Shown piece after piece: positions 1 to 9,255 of a stretch of 64,000 nucleotides of DNA. Position numbers and translations under genes: made by a program. Origin of the DNA: a virus; IMG/VR virus record IMGVR_UViG_3300034374_001920, positions 1-64,000 of that record, one strand, 5' to 3'. The notes under the pieces are model-generated. The model did no database searches, had not been told where the DNA came from, and saw nothing but the letters and a program-made list of their open reading frames with translations. Within the stretch, counting starts at the first letter, position 1, and the number at the start of each line of letters is the position of its first letter.

Positions 1-657
1 TCGATTACCTTTGAACCCAACGTTAACGGGTATGCAACTTATGAGTTGACACTAGAGAATGAAAAGTTCCATAGTCCTTCACAGTGGAGAGTCTTTCAGG
101 ACGATATCGAAATATCTAGTGATGTGGAAATCACACTACCCAAAGGTAAAAACAACCGTATATTCGAAATAAACAACGTGAACTATAAAGAGGGTTCTTC
201 GTATTACGTATCGGCAGAAATCTTTATTTCCAACCCACTAGACAATAACTTTGGTGAGGGTGAGTCTTTGTACTTCGTCAACCCTAGAACTGGATTGAAC
301 GTGGTTGCGGTTATCTGGAAAGAGTCGGAACAGTACAACGCTGTGCATCATTACGAGAGAAGAACGTACACTGCGTTTGACCTTGACACAAACACAAATA
401 TTTTAGTCTCGTATGAAAAACAAGAGGCAGTAAATGCAGTCGAAAACTTTGACAATGCAGAGGTAAGAATATCAAGTGAATGGGTGCACATAGATCCGTA
501 CACTGGAATACTTCCTGCGGGTGCGTATCCGGTTACTGTACGAGAACGATTTGAAGAATTCAATGACGATCTCAAGAAGATCAAGATTCTTAAAAAAAGT
601 GTTATTGAAAGAGTCGCAAAAGAATTCTATAACAAACAAGCGGGTCGTACCCCATAA
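1..657 (+). CDS. Partial unknown protein, baseplate-hub neighbour
   Basis: The reading frame is open from base 1 and ends in TAA at 655-657, so the N-terminus lies outside the window. I do not recognise the family. The visible part is beta-rich in look, with a charged C-terminal helix (residues like FNDDLKKIKILKKSVIERV). It overlaps the start of the next gene by one base (TAATG), so it is probably translationally coupled to the gp27-like hub gene. Position at the head of the hub-spike operon suggests a baseplate or tail protein, but that is inference only. Confidence 0.6.
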   Translation, partial: SITFEPNVNGYATYELTLENEKFHSPSQWRVFQDDIEISSDVEITLPKGKNNRIFEINNVNYKEGSSYYVSAEIFISNPLDNNFGEGESLYFVNPRTGLNVVAVIWKESEQYNAVHHYERRTYTAFDLDTNTNILVSYEKQEAVNAVENFDNAEVRISSEWVHIDPYTGILPAGAYPVTVRERFEEFNDDLKKIKILKKSVIERVAKEFYNKQAGRTP

Positions 658-2027
658 TGTTTAATACTAAGAGTACTCAACAGTGGCGTCTCGAATACGC
701 CGTAATCACAGCGGATCGTGGTGTAAAAAAAGAAGTAACCGATTTCGTTGCAGAGATCGTGTTGTATGAAAACATCTACGTACCTTATGTTACTGGTCGA
801 ATCGCATTCGCTGACAACACGGGTATCTTTACTAAAATGAAACCTATGGGTAGTGAGAGACTTGATCTTGTCATCAAGGCAGAAACCCCTGGCGTGGACC
901 ACCCTGTTAGTGGAGGACTTGAAGGTAAAACATTTGTTATGAAAAGATTAGAAGATAGTGTAAAGGCGAACGCAGAAGGAACATCGTCTTTGGTCATATT
1001 TGAAATAATCGAAGAACACGCTGTTGCAAGTAATCTAAAAAAATTATCCAGAACAATCAAAGATAATTTCGTTCTTGAGATACTTAAGTGTGGCGCTGAC
1101 ATGGGCGCGGCTGTGAACATTGATCGTGCCAGACCTTCTAAACAAACGAAATGGAAAGGTTACATTCCTTATCTTAGTCCTTTAGATGCGATAAGGTGGA
1201 TGATGAACAGAGCGACAAACCATAAAGAGATGCCATACTTTTTATATTCCAACATACACGAGAGTAATATTCGACTGGCCTCTCTAGACATCCTAATGGA
1301 ACAGACTCCTTTTAATGCGGCAAATCCTTATGTTTTTAGTAGTGCAACTGTTCAAAGTCAAGAATATGAAACTGGTGGTCCTACTCTAGAGTCACTAGAG
1401 AAAAAACACTGGCACATAAATTCAATACGTGCAAAGAACATGGGAGATCAGATGGCTCAGGTTCAGAAGGGTGCGAGTACTGGATCTAGATTGTCGGTCA
1501 CCAACATCAATGGTGACAATCCGATTATCGCCAGTAGACACAACTCAATGATGGAGAGTGTTGGTAAGATGGGACCGTTGTTTAGAGGTAATCCACAGAA
1601 CATATATGATCCTGCATTTAATGTTAGGGGCGCGGGACCAATGCATGTCAATGACGCTGCTCAGTATCATACGATTGTTTCGGAGAATATTTACACACAA
1701 GAATTTAAGAGTTTCCACTATGAAGAATCTATCGATGAATATATGCCTGTTTTGACTGCAAACGCAGTGAGGGCGGCTATGCAAAAAAATACATACGAGG
1801 TTTCTATCAACGGTGCAAAGTTTCTCCAAAACAAAAAGGGTGTGGGTGATCTGGTTGAACTCAGAGTGTATGCGGATAATACTGACTTAGAAAACGCACC
1901 TGAACAAATAGATAAGATGAAGAGTGGTACGTTCTTGGTTACTGGAATTGCACATACATTTTCAATTCCAACCCATACCATTACTATGGAAGTGACCAAG
2001 TTTTCGTATGACCCAAGTTTAGGATAA
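657..2027 (+). CDS. gp27: gp27-like baseplate hub protein
   Basis: 456 residues, close to T4 gp27 (391). In T4 the gp27 trimer forms the torus that carries gp5 and joins it to the tail tube. The support here is position, directly before a gp5-type OB-fold gene, plus a layout consistent with a hub: an N-terminal beta domain (VPYVTGRIAFAD near residue 45), a middle region with an aromatic-rich segment near residues 165-185 (YIPYLSPLDAIRWM), and a C-terminal strand pair (SGTFLVTGIAHTFS, then TITMEVTKFSYDP) resembling the conserved end of phage hub proteins. Primary sequence similarity to T4 is weak, so the fold assignment is inferential. It is coupled to the gene before it and separated by 3 bases from the gene after it. 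Confidence 0.6.
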   Translation: MFNTKSTQQWRLEYAVITADRGVKKEVTDFVAEIVLYENIYVPYVTGRIAFADNTGIFTKMKPMGSERLDLVIKAETPGVDHPVSGGLEGKTFVMKRLEDSVKANAEGTSSLVIFEIIEEHAVASNLKKLSRTIKDNFVLEILKCGADMGAAVNIDRARPSKQTKWKGYIPYLSPLDAIRWMMNRATNHKEMPYFLYSNIHESNIRLASLDILMEQTPFNAANPYVFSSATVQSQEYETGGPTLESLEKKHWHINSIRAKNMGDQMAQVQKGASTGSRLSVTNINGDNPIIASRHNSMMESVGKMGPLFRGNPQNIYDPAFNVRGAGPMHVNDAAQYHTIVSENIYTQEFKSFHYEESIDEYMPVLTANAVRAAMQKNTYEVSINGAKFLQNKKGVGDLVELRVYADNTDLENAPEQIDKMKSGTFLVTGIAHTFSIPTHTITMEVTKFSYDPSLG

Positions 2028-2030
2028 CAG

Positions 2031-2882
2031 ATGAAAGAGTTACCTGTACAGTTCTACGGAGACAATGTACGTTGGTTTATAGCCACCGTTGTTGACGCAC
2101 GTCCCCCTAAAGGAGAGAAACTAGAGGGACGTGTGTGTATCAGAATTCACGGTACAATGTCTCCATCGACTGCGGACATACCACAAGGTGATTTACCTTG
2201 GGCGCAAGTATTGATCCCCACTACTGAAGGTGGTACTTCTGGACTTGGTGCAACACCAAGACTAGAGGCGGGAACCAACGTCTTCGGATTCTTCATGGAC
2301 GGTAAGGCGTCACAAACACCTATAGTTCTGGGATCACTACCTCAGTACGAGTTCGCCTCTCCAGTACAGGTCGGAAATGATCCGGGCTTCATAGAACAGG
2401 CTTTGGAGGCGGTAATAAGTTTTATTAACAAAGATTTGGTGGAAGACGATAATACTGGTGCAATCACTCAAGAAACCAGACTCGCCAGACAATCCGAAAC
2501 TATACGGTACTTAATGGATCAGGGGTACACCAGAGACCAAGCGATAGGTATGGCGGCGGCTTTGGACATAAGTTCTGGTATGGTTACTGGATATAGTGAA
2601 GACGAAACGCGATATGGAATTGGTGGTTGGAGTGCAACTGACCAAGAAAGACTTCGAAACTCTACAGAGCTCTGGGATACCTTTTCAGGTCAAATGGAAT
2701 ATATTGTTGAGAAGGCGAAAGAGTCGAATCTGAATAGGGCGACAACAATTAGTAAAAATACTCAGAACAATAGTAACACAGTATTTGCAAGTTTGGAAGC
2801 TTTAAACCAGTTCCAAGAAACTAATAGAGATCTTGCACTTGACGCAGCGAATAGAATCAATGATGATATGGGTGGTGGATAA
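2031..2882 (+). CDS. gp5: gp5-like spike N-terminal OB-fold protein
   Basis: 283 residues. Residues 1-115 match the N-terminal OB-fold module of T4 gp5 and related spike proteins: an FYGDN..WF.A.VVD start, a GRV.IRIHG strand, then DLPWAQVLIPTTEGG and a strand-turn-strand ending VLGSLPQYE. The rest is a polar, probably helical region without lysozyme motifs. In T4 gp5 the OB domain, lysozyme and beta-helix are one polypeptide. Here this ORF stops before any enzymatic domain, and the amidase and needle follow as separate genes. Its TAA stop shares its last A with the ATG of the amidase gene, so translation of the two is probably coupled. It should sit on the gp27-like torus. Confidence 0.75.
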   Translation: MKELPVQFYGDNVRWFIATVVDARPPKGEKLEGRVCIRIHGTMSPSTADIPQGDLPWAQVLIPTTEGGTSGLGATPRLEAGTNVFGFFMDGKASQTPIVLGSLPQYEFASPVQVGNDPGFIEQALEAVISFINKDLVEDDNTGAITQETRLARQSETIRYLMDQGYTRDQAIGMAAALDISSGMVTGYSEDETRYGIGGWSATDQERLRNSTELWDTFSGQMEYIVEKAKESNLNRATTISKNTQNNSNTVFASLEALNQFQETNRDLALDAANRINDDMGGG

Positions 2883-4807
2883 TGTCACTAACTAAACAAC
2901 AAGTCAACCAAACTCTAAATCTACAGAACCAGAGTAGTAAACGTACACATTCAAGTAATTTGAATAAGGCGGTATCTCTGGTTCGGGACAACCAGATTAC
3001 GAACAACGTAAACAAGGCCGTTGAACATGGTCCTGTGGGTACTAGTGGTATCATCTCTCTGAACTCCACGGACAATGCGGCGCAGAAGGGGAACGGTACT
3101 AACCTTGTTCAAGCGGATGATTTTGCACTTAAGTCTGGTGCAAAGACCGCAACACAATTGCAGAATGAAACCGTGGTTCAAATGGGTGGCCACGGTGATA
3201 GTGATGGTAAAACAACCATCAGCGAAGACAACTGGAATGTACTGTCGGTAGAATTCTGGACAGACTCTTCTGACTTGTCTGCGTTGAGTGCAGAGATTAA
3301 TAGTATTGGTGGTGGTATAGGTGACACTATTGCGGGACTCATGAGATTGATTACCGCACTGGGTGCACTTGCAGACCTTGCATCAAATCTGAATGTGGGT
3401 GCGGCGACTGGTTCTGCGGCAGAAAAAGCCGGTACTATAATGAAAGACAAAGCGACTCAGTTAGGTAACGACTTGCAAGGTGGACTGAATGGTATCGGAG
3501 ATGCATTCCAAGGATTTGGAGATATCTCAAATATCCAAGAACTGGGTAATCAATTCGATACATTGGGTAATGCGATCAACAACTTTACTGGACCACTTCT
3601 GACTGCAACGGATATCATCACAAATCCTGCGGACGTATTCCTCGACACTCTTACTGAAGAGACGGGAATTGGAAATGCGTTTAAAGAAGTTGAGGCTGGT
3701 TTCAATGATATAACAACGGGTATCAACGACACCTTAAATTCTATTGGTGATACGATAGATGCAGCGGTGGCTATTGCAGATCCTATTATGGAAACAATCG
3801 CAAAGGCGGAAAGGTTAGGTGCGACTATCAGTGCAAACGCTGGTATCCTTCAAAACCTGAACGAAATCTACAGTGCGAACTTGGGTAAGGACATTACTAA
3901 AATCACTGGTGGTGCATCTCTAAGTAGGTCAGAGACAGGTAAGATCATGGATCAGATCAACTCTGGAAAGGAAAAGGATATTGCAAATGCAGTCAAGACG
4001 ATTGTAGGAAAGAACACTAACTTGCATCCCGATATGATACCGATTGTTAACGCAACCGTTTCTTTCAATAACACGTCTCAACTACAGGATAACATCGTTG
4101 ATCGCGCAAAGTTGGCGGGTGTTGATCCTGCGATAATTGCAGACTTTGAAGAAATCTTTGTCAACATCGAAGACAACGTTTCAATCTTTGACACCACAAT
4201 GCAAGGAAACTTGTTTGTGTCTCAGAACGATTTCTTTTCTAAGAACAAGAATCTCAAAGACTATGGTTCACAGTATGAATCAGATGTCAATGTAGATGGA
4301 ACGCCTAAATTTCTTACGTGTGATTCCTATGAGGAACTCGCACAAGAGGTTATGGTTACAGACCGTGATATAACCAAAATTGTTATCCACGGTAGTAACA
4401 CTTACCTCAACCAGTACCTAACTTCTAGAGACATTCATCAAAGGATGATAGACAGAGGGTATGATGGTATGCAATACCACTATGTGATCAGGAGAGACGG
4501 TACTCTGGAAAGAGGTATACCCTCTAACAAAGTGACTGCGGTCACTGATCCAACCATTGCGAATAATTCCATCGATATCATTATGGTTGGTGGTATTAAT
4601 GCGGCAACCGGAACTGAGAATCCGGACAGATATAAAGGTATCGGATCTTACACTAGACAACAGTTTAACACCCTAGAGTCTTTGTTGGTAAACTGGTATA
4701 GAAGGTATCCAGGCGTAGAGGTAGTAGGTCATCAAGACATTGACACTGCCTCTTCTGATCCTGCGTTCGATGTTAAAGGATATGTAAAAGATAGGTTTGA
4801 TGTATAA
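2882..4807 (+). CDS. Tail-associated protein with C-terminal N-acetylmuramoyl-L-alanine amidase domain
   Basis: 641 residues. The last ~145 residues (about 495-641) are an Amidase_2/PGRP-type domain: first zinc histidine in IVIHGS, a YHYVIRRDGTLERG core strand pair, the second ligand in VGHQDID, and a final acidic position in SSDPAFDV. Such enzymes cut the amide bond between MurNAc and L-Ala of peptidoglycan. The first ~490 residues are Asn/Gly/Ala/Thr-rich, look helical and resemble nothing I know. It lies exactly between the OB-fold and needle genes, the slot that lysozyme occupies inside T4 gp5, so it most likely cuts peptidoglycan during tail penetration. Both ends overlap neighbours by one base (TAATG). 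Confidence 0.85.
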   Translation: MSLTKQQVNQTLNLQNQSSKRTHSSNLNKAVSLVRDNQITNNVNKAVEHGPVGTSGIISLNSTDNAAQKGNGTNLVQADDFALKSGAKTATQLQNETVVQMGGHGDSDGKTTISEDNWNVLSVEFWTDSSDLSALSAEINSIGGGIGDTIAGLMRLITALGALADLASNLNVGAATGSAAEKAGTIMKDKATQLGNDLQGGLNGIGDAFQGFGDISNIQELGNQFDTLGNAINNFTGPLLTATDIITNPADVFLDTLTEETGIGNAFKEVEAGFNDITTGINDTLNSIGDTIDAAVAIADPIMETIAKAERLGATISANAGILQNLNEIYSANLGKDITKITGGASLSRSETGKIMDQINSGKEKDIANAVKTIVGKNTNLHPDMIPIVNATVSFNNTSQLQDNIVDRAKLAGVDPAIIADFEEIFVNIEDNVSIFDTTMQGNLFVSQNDFFSKNKNLKDYGSQYESDVNVDGTPKFLTCDSYEELAQEVMVTDRDITKIVIHGSNTYLNQYLTSRDIHQRMIDRGYDGMQYHYVIRRDGTLERGIPSNKVTAVTDPTIANNSIDIIMVGGINAATGTENPDRYKGIGSYTRQQFNTLESLLVNWYRRYPGVEVVGHQDIDTASSDPAFDVKGYVKDRFDV

Positions 4808-6336
4808 TGGCAGATGATAATATTACAATAGAGACAGCGGCAGAAGAAGCGACTCAACAGGTTCCCCTTTATGGGTTCCAAGATCCTTCCGGTGAGTTTC
4901 CCCGTAAACAATACTGGGGAGAAAGTTCTATCAACAAGGCGGCGAGAGGTGATTTTATTAATGACCTCATGGTCACGGGTTCCTTTCCACAAGTTGATCT
5001 CGAACTAAAACCAACCAGACCCTCAGAGTATCCCTACAATCAGGTTAAGGAAACTTACTCTGGTCACGTCATCGAATATGATGACACGGCGGGGGGTGAG
5101 AGAATCTTGATTAAACACCGCACGGGTGCGGGTATAGAGATTCGTCCGGACGGGACAATCTACATTTCTTCTGTAAACAAGAAATTGGAAACCGTTGGTG
5201 GTGACATGCGTATCATCGTAGAAGGTGATACGAAGATGGCGTACAAGGGTAATGTCGATATGTACGTCGAAGGTAACTACAATGTTGACATTGGTGGTAA
5301 CTACAATATCCGAACCAAGGGTCACAAGAACGAGAAGGTGTTCAAGAACTATCGTGACCAGACTTCCGGTAACCGTGAGTCTACGACTAAAAAATTCCAG
5401 ACTAACTTGACCGTTGGTGGAAGAATCGATACCACACTTGGTGCACACCAGATCAATGCAAAACAAGGATTTAGTGCCGCAACAGAAGGGACAATGCAAT
5501 TGACTTCTGATGGTACTATTATGTTATCTGGTAAGAAAGAAGTCGCTGCATCATCTAGGGTTGTTAACATGACGGGTATGCACTGTTCGGTGATTGGTGT
5601 AACTGGTTCGTTTGGTGGTACACTAGTTGACTTCGTAGGAAAAACCTATATGGGTCCAGCGGGTCCGGTCCCCTATGCATCTGGTGCCGCATTCTATGGT
5701 GGTTTCTTGGGTTGTTCGTTGAGTGCGGTTGCGTCGAAGACTTCTATCACTTCTGGGACTGCAATCTCTGCGTCCTCACTTGGTGGTTCTGCTCCTACTA
5801 TTCCAGATTTCACTGCTCCGCCTTTACCGACACCCCCATCTATTCCAACTATTCCTAGTGCATTGGTTGCGACTAGTTTGTTGGGTGGACCTTATGGTAT
5901 CAAGACAGTATCTATTGATGCGGGTGATGATCTCAAAAATAAGATCCTCAAAAATGATGGATACGGTGGTGTCTTTCATGGTGGTGAAGAAGAAGCCTCC
6001 ACACAGAATTTAAGATCCGCAATGCGAGATGTCAATAATAGAGACGCACTACAGTTACAGGCAATGGCGGATGGACTGATCAATGAAGAATCTGTCTTCT
6101 CCATTCCCGAAGCGATTGGTCGTTCTACAGGCGCGGATCCCACATCCATCATGGGTATGATACCTTTGGGTAATACAGAAGAGCATTTGGGACAACAGGT
6201 TACTCTTGGTCTTGATCCACAAACAAGAGAGGACATCCGTAACGCAGAGGCGCAAAGACTTGCATTCCTCGACAGAGAAGGTATTGAAGATCCTCTCAGG
6301 GCATCCACGTTACCCACCACGGAGGATTCTGCATGA
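4807..6336 (+). CDS. gp5 C-terminal-like beta-helical spike needle protein
   Basis: 509 residues. After an N-terminal linker, residues ~80-250 match the needle region of gp5/VgrG-type spikes: GGERILIKHRTGAGIEIRPDG, then short repeats of the type V.G......V (VEGDTKMAYKGNVDMYVEGNYNVDIGGNYNI), which build an intertwined triple-stranded beta-helix in T4 gp5. Residues ~290-360 are Gly/Ser/Pro-rich (PDFTAPPLPTPPSIP). The C-terminal ~150 residues are acidic and of unknown function. There is no lysozyme or OB fold, so this is the needle module encoded separately. No PAAR-type tip protein was recognised nearby. Its end overlaps the next gene by four bases (ATGA). Confidence 0.8.
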   Translation: MADDNITIETAAEEATQQVPLYGFQDPSGEFPRKQYWGESSINKAARGDFINDLMVTGSFPQVDLELKPTRPSEYPYNQVKETYSGHVIEYDDTAGGERILIKHRTGAGIEIRPDGTIYISSVNKKLETVGGDMRIIVEGDTKMAYKGNVDMYVEGNYNVDIGGNYNIRTKGHKNEKVFKNYRDQTSGNRESTTKKFQTNLTVGGRIDTTLGAHQINAKQGFSAATEGTMQLTSDGTIMLSGKKEVAASSRVVNMTGMHCSVIGVTGSFGGTLVDFVGKTYMGPAGPVPYASGAAFYGGFLGCSLSAVASKTSITSGTAISASSLGGSAPTIPDFTAPPLPTPPSIPTIPSALVATSLLGGPYGIKTVSIDAGDDLKNKILKNDGYGGVFHGGEEEASTQNLRSAMRDVNNRDALQLQAMADGLINEESVFSIPEAIGRSTGADPTSIMGMIPLGNTEEHLGQQVTLGLDPQTREDIRNAEAQRLAFLDREGIEDPLRASTLPTTEDSA

Positions 6337-6929
6337 TCTATAGACCAAACCCAAAGTACGATCCAAGAAAAACTCAAGGTAGGTTCATAACTTCACAGTT
6401 ACCTCTTGCAGCCGGTATCAATATTGCAACGTTTCTGGGACACGGTGCGTCTGGTATTGGTCACCTTGGTACTGCGGAGAAGAGATCACAACTTGCAAGA
6501 AACCTGTATCTACAGGCGCAGATGATCAATGCAGTAAACATGGACACCAAACTATTCAGAACTATTCGAGTTGCGGTTTCTGAGGGTGTCTACGAACCAG
6601 GCCCAAATGAAGTCTGTAAGGGAGATAACGCCCTGAAAGAAGATGGGAGAATGATTGTATATCAGGTGTATGGTGGAAACGGAAAGATCGATCATGCGGC
6701 AACATATGACGTTGCAAAGTTCTGGAAGGATCACATGAAGTTCAACAGGTTGGTTCTGGATTATGATATCTTTAATCCTGATGGATCACTTACCTCTCAA
6801 ATCCTGATAGAGATGCCCAACGTGCCTAAGAACTTTGATGTCACATACACGAACGTGGTTCAGACTCAGTACAACGGATACTTATTTTCTAACAAAGAAC
6901 TTGTTGAGGTTCTTGAGAAAAAGGTATAA
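6333..6929 (+). CDS. Unknown protein between spike and gp25
   Basis: 198 residues, no family recognised. The N-terminus is basic and Pro-rich (MIYRPNPKYDPRK), followed by a small-residue stretch (residues ~25-45, GINIATFLGHGASGIGHLG) and a probably alpha/beta remainder. Its ATG overlaps the needle gene stop (ATGA), so it belongs to the spike operon and ends just before the late promoter of gp25. T4 has the spike-tip gene 5.4 in the comparable place, but this protein is twice as long and I see no PAAR features. A baseplate role is inferred from position only. Confidence 0.6.
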   Translation: MIYRPNPKYDPRKTQGRFITSQLPLAAGINIATFLGHGASGIGHLGTAEKRSQLARNLYLQAQMINAVNMDTKLFRTIRVAVSEGVYEPGPNEVCKGDNALKEDGRMIVYQVYGGNGKIDHAATYDVAKFWKDHMKFNRLVLDYDIFNPDGSLTSQILIEMPNVPKNFDVTYTNVVQTQYNGYLFSNKELVEVLEKKV

Positions 6930-6932
6930 ATA
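6925..6932 (+). promoter_or_regulatory. T4-type late promoter (TATAAATA) for gp25-gp6 operon
   Basis: Exact TATAAATA, the late -10 element read by gp55-directed RNA polymerase in T4, 27 bases before the gp25 ATG. It lies over the 3' end of the preceding gene. Confidence 0.8.
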
Positions 6933-6959
6933 AAGATATTATAACACACGAGAGTCAAC

Positions 6960-7415
6960 ATGGCAATTAAAAGAGCGCTTGCCACCGAAGATTTTGGTCT
7001 AGACACAGTAAGTCTTGCGACTACAAGAAACCGCAAGTATATTGATCTAGATATTGCATTCAAGGCAAAACCAGTATCCGGTGACATTTACAAGAAGACT
7101 GAGGCGGCTGCGGTGAAACAGGCCGTCAAGAACCTCATGTTGACTAATTATAGGGAAAGACCCTTTAAACCGTATTTTGGTACGAACATAACATCGTACC
7201 TGTTTGAACTTACCGAAAAAGAAATAGAAAAGAAACTGGCTAGGAACATTCGTAATGCGATCAAGGCATACGAACCTAGAGTCAACAGTAGAACTCTAAA
7301 GATCGTGGTAAACGTTCAACCGGATTATAACTCAATAGACGTAACACTTGTTTTTAATGTGATTAACTCGTCGGAAGAAGTTACGTTAACTACGTCGATA
7401 AACAGGTTAAGGTAA
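6960..7415 (+). CDS. gp25: gp25 baseplate wedge protein
   Basis: 151 residues (T4 gp25 is 132). It matches the GPW/gp25 family: the central LMLTNYRERPFKPYFGTNITSYLFE segment corresponds to the conserved LLTNKGERPFNPEFGSGL-type core, followed by a helix and a beta hairpin (TLKIVVNVQPDYNSIDVTLVF). gp25 joins the wedge to the first sheath ring in contractile tails. It is the first gene after a late promoter and is separated by one base from gp6, the same order seen in other marine T4-like phages. Confidence 0.92.
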   Translation: MAIKRALATEDFGLDTVSLATTRNRKYIDLDIAFKAKPVSGDIYKKTEAAAVKQAVKNLMLTNYRERPFKPYFGTNITSYLFELTEKEIEKKLARNIRNAIKAYEPRVNSRTLKIVVNVQPDYNSIDVTLVFNVINSSEEVTLTTSINRLR

Positions 7416-7416
7416 G

Positions 7417-9246
7417 ATGACTACAACAATTAAATCCTCTGCACTAGACTTCAACAACATCAAGAACAACCTGAAGAATTACTTGATTGAACGAGGAGAG
7501 TTTGCAGATTATAATTTCGAGACATCCGCACTCTCCAACCTGTTGGACGTTCTTGCGTACAACACTCACCTGAATGGTCTTACCGCCAACTTTGCATTAA
7601 ACGAGTCATTCCTCTCTACTGCACAACTTCGTAGTTCTCTGGTATCTCTTGCAGAGGGTATTGGATATATTCCTGATTCTAAGACATCCGCTGAGGCGAG
7701 GATTCGAATGGCGTTGAACTTGTCTTCAATCGAAGACAGACAAGACTCTATCAGTCTCGCGTCTGGGTTTGAATTTACTTCGGTCATTGACTCAACGATA
7801 TACAGATTTCAGACTCAAGAGACTATTATTGCAACGGATGATGGAGCGGGATATTACAGATTCGCCACCTTAGATGGTAACGTCAACATTCCTATCTACG
7901 AGGGGACGCAACAGACTCGTACCTTTATCGCGGGTGAAAATGATGAGTACGCTCTCTACATAATTCCTGATCCCAATATGGACATCAACACCGCTGTCGT
8001 AAAAGTCTACGAGAGTCCTACGTCATCAAACTTTGTGACATACACTAATATTCTTAAGGCGACAACGATCAGTGAACAGTCAACCCTTTATATCCTGAAA
8101 GAGACACCCAACGGATACTTCGAACTATCGTTCGGTAACGGTACTACTCTGGGGCAAACACCTGAGGCGGGATATAAGATTGTGGTGGACTATCTGTCTT
8201 GTAACGGAGTTAACGGTAATGATGGTGTTATCTTCCAACCCCAAACACAAATCAAGATTAACAACACCACTTACAGAACACCTTCGGTAACAACCAGAAG
8301 TAAATCGGTTGGTGGTGCGGAGAAGGAGTCCTTGGAGTCCATTCGTAAGAATGCGCCTTACCAGTACGCCGCACAAAACAGGATGGTAACTCACGTTGAC
8401 TATTCTTCTCTTGTACTGCGGAACTTTTCAAACCTAATCTATGACATCAAGGCGTGGGGTGGAGAAGACAACACCGAACCAGAATTTGGAACTGTGTTCA
8501 TGTCAATCAAGTTTAACGCTGATGTTCCTGCGGATCGTATTGAAATCACAAAGACTGCGGTTGAGGATCTGTCGAATCAACTGGGTGTCGCTTCTTTTGA
8601 TATTAAGTTTACTGATCCTATCATCACTTATGTAGAACCGGAAGTGTTCTTCCAGTTTAACCCAAGACTGACCACACTGTCAATTAACACGATTCAGGAC
8701 AGGGTACGTAAAGTCATTAACAACTACTTTACCGGAGCGGTGGGTAAATTTGAAACCTCTTTCCGTAGATCAAACATGTTAGCGTTGATCGATGAAGTCA
8801 GTCCTGCGGTACTATCATCTCGTGCAAACATTAGAATGCAACAGAGACTTACTCCTGCACTGACTCAGGAGAAAGATTACACATTTACTTTCCCTGTTCC
8901 GATTGCGGATCCTGATGACGTACAGTATCGTATCACTTCTGGTTCTTTCAACTTTAGAAACCAGACGTGTCAGTTAAGAAACAAACTGTCAAGTAACAAG
9001 TTACAGGTTGTTAACCTTGCCACCAATAAAATTGTTGTTGACAACGTTGGAACATATAATGCAACGCTAGGTATTGTCAACATTATTGGACTACAGGTTG
9101 ACTCTCTTGTGGGTGGTGGGACAACAATAAAGATTGCGGTAGTTCCTGCAAACCAGAGTGCGATCACTCCACTCAGAGAATACATTTTGGAACAAGACGT
9201 TGATCGTACTACCGCTAAGGGTGTACTAGTAACTGCGACTAATTAA
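7417..9246 (+). CDS. gp6: gp6 baseplate wedge protein
   Basis: 609 residues (T4 gp6 is 660). It shows the N-terminal signature of gp6/J-like wedge proteins: LKNYLIERGEFADYNFETSALSNLLDVLAYNTHLNGL, followed by AQLRSSLVSLAEGIGYIPDS. The middle carries ELSFGNGTTLGQTPEAG and ESIRKNAPYQYAAQNRMVTHVDY, both typical of this family. gp6 dimers form the ring that ties the six wedges around the hub. It sits directly after gp25 in one operon and is followed by another wedge-type gene 9 bases later. Confidence 0.93.
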   Translation: MTTTIKSSALDFNNIKNNLKNYLIERGEFADYNFETSALSNLLDVLAYNTHLNGLTANFALNESFLSTAQLRSSLVSLAEGIGYIPDSKTSAEARIRMALNLSSIEDRQDSISLASGFEFTSVIDSTIYRFQTQETIIATDDGAGYYRFATLDGNVNIPIYEGTQQTRTFIAGENDEYALYIIPDPNMDINTAVVKVYESPTSSNFVTYTNILKATTISEQSTLYILKETPNGYFELSFGNGTTLGQTPEAGYKIVVDYLSCNGVNGNDGVIFQPQTQIKINNTTYRTPSVTTRSKSVGGAEKESLESIRKNAPYQYAAQNRMVTHVDYSSLVLRNFSNLIYDIKAWGGEDNTEPEFGTVFMSIKFNADVPADRIEITKTAVEDLSNQLGVASFDIKFTDPIITYVEPEVFFQFNPRLTTLSINTIQDRVRKVINNYFTGAVGKFETSFRRSNMLALIDEVSPAVLSSRANIRMQQRLTPALTQEKDYTFTFPVPIADPDDVQYRITSGSFNFRNQTCQLRNKLSSNKLQVVNLATNKIVVDNVGTYNATLGIVNIIGLQVDSLVGGGTTIKIAVVPANQSAITPLREYILEQDVDRTTAKGVLVTATN

Positions 9247-9255
9247 GGTATTTAG

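Noticed and set aside
5023-5499. Reverse-strand ORF of 158 residues opposite the needle gene
   Set aside because: The forward frame has clear gp5 needle repeats. The reverse frame only mirrors the repeated sequence.
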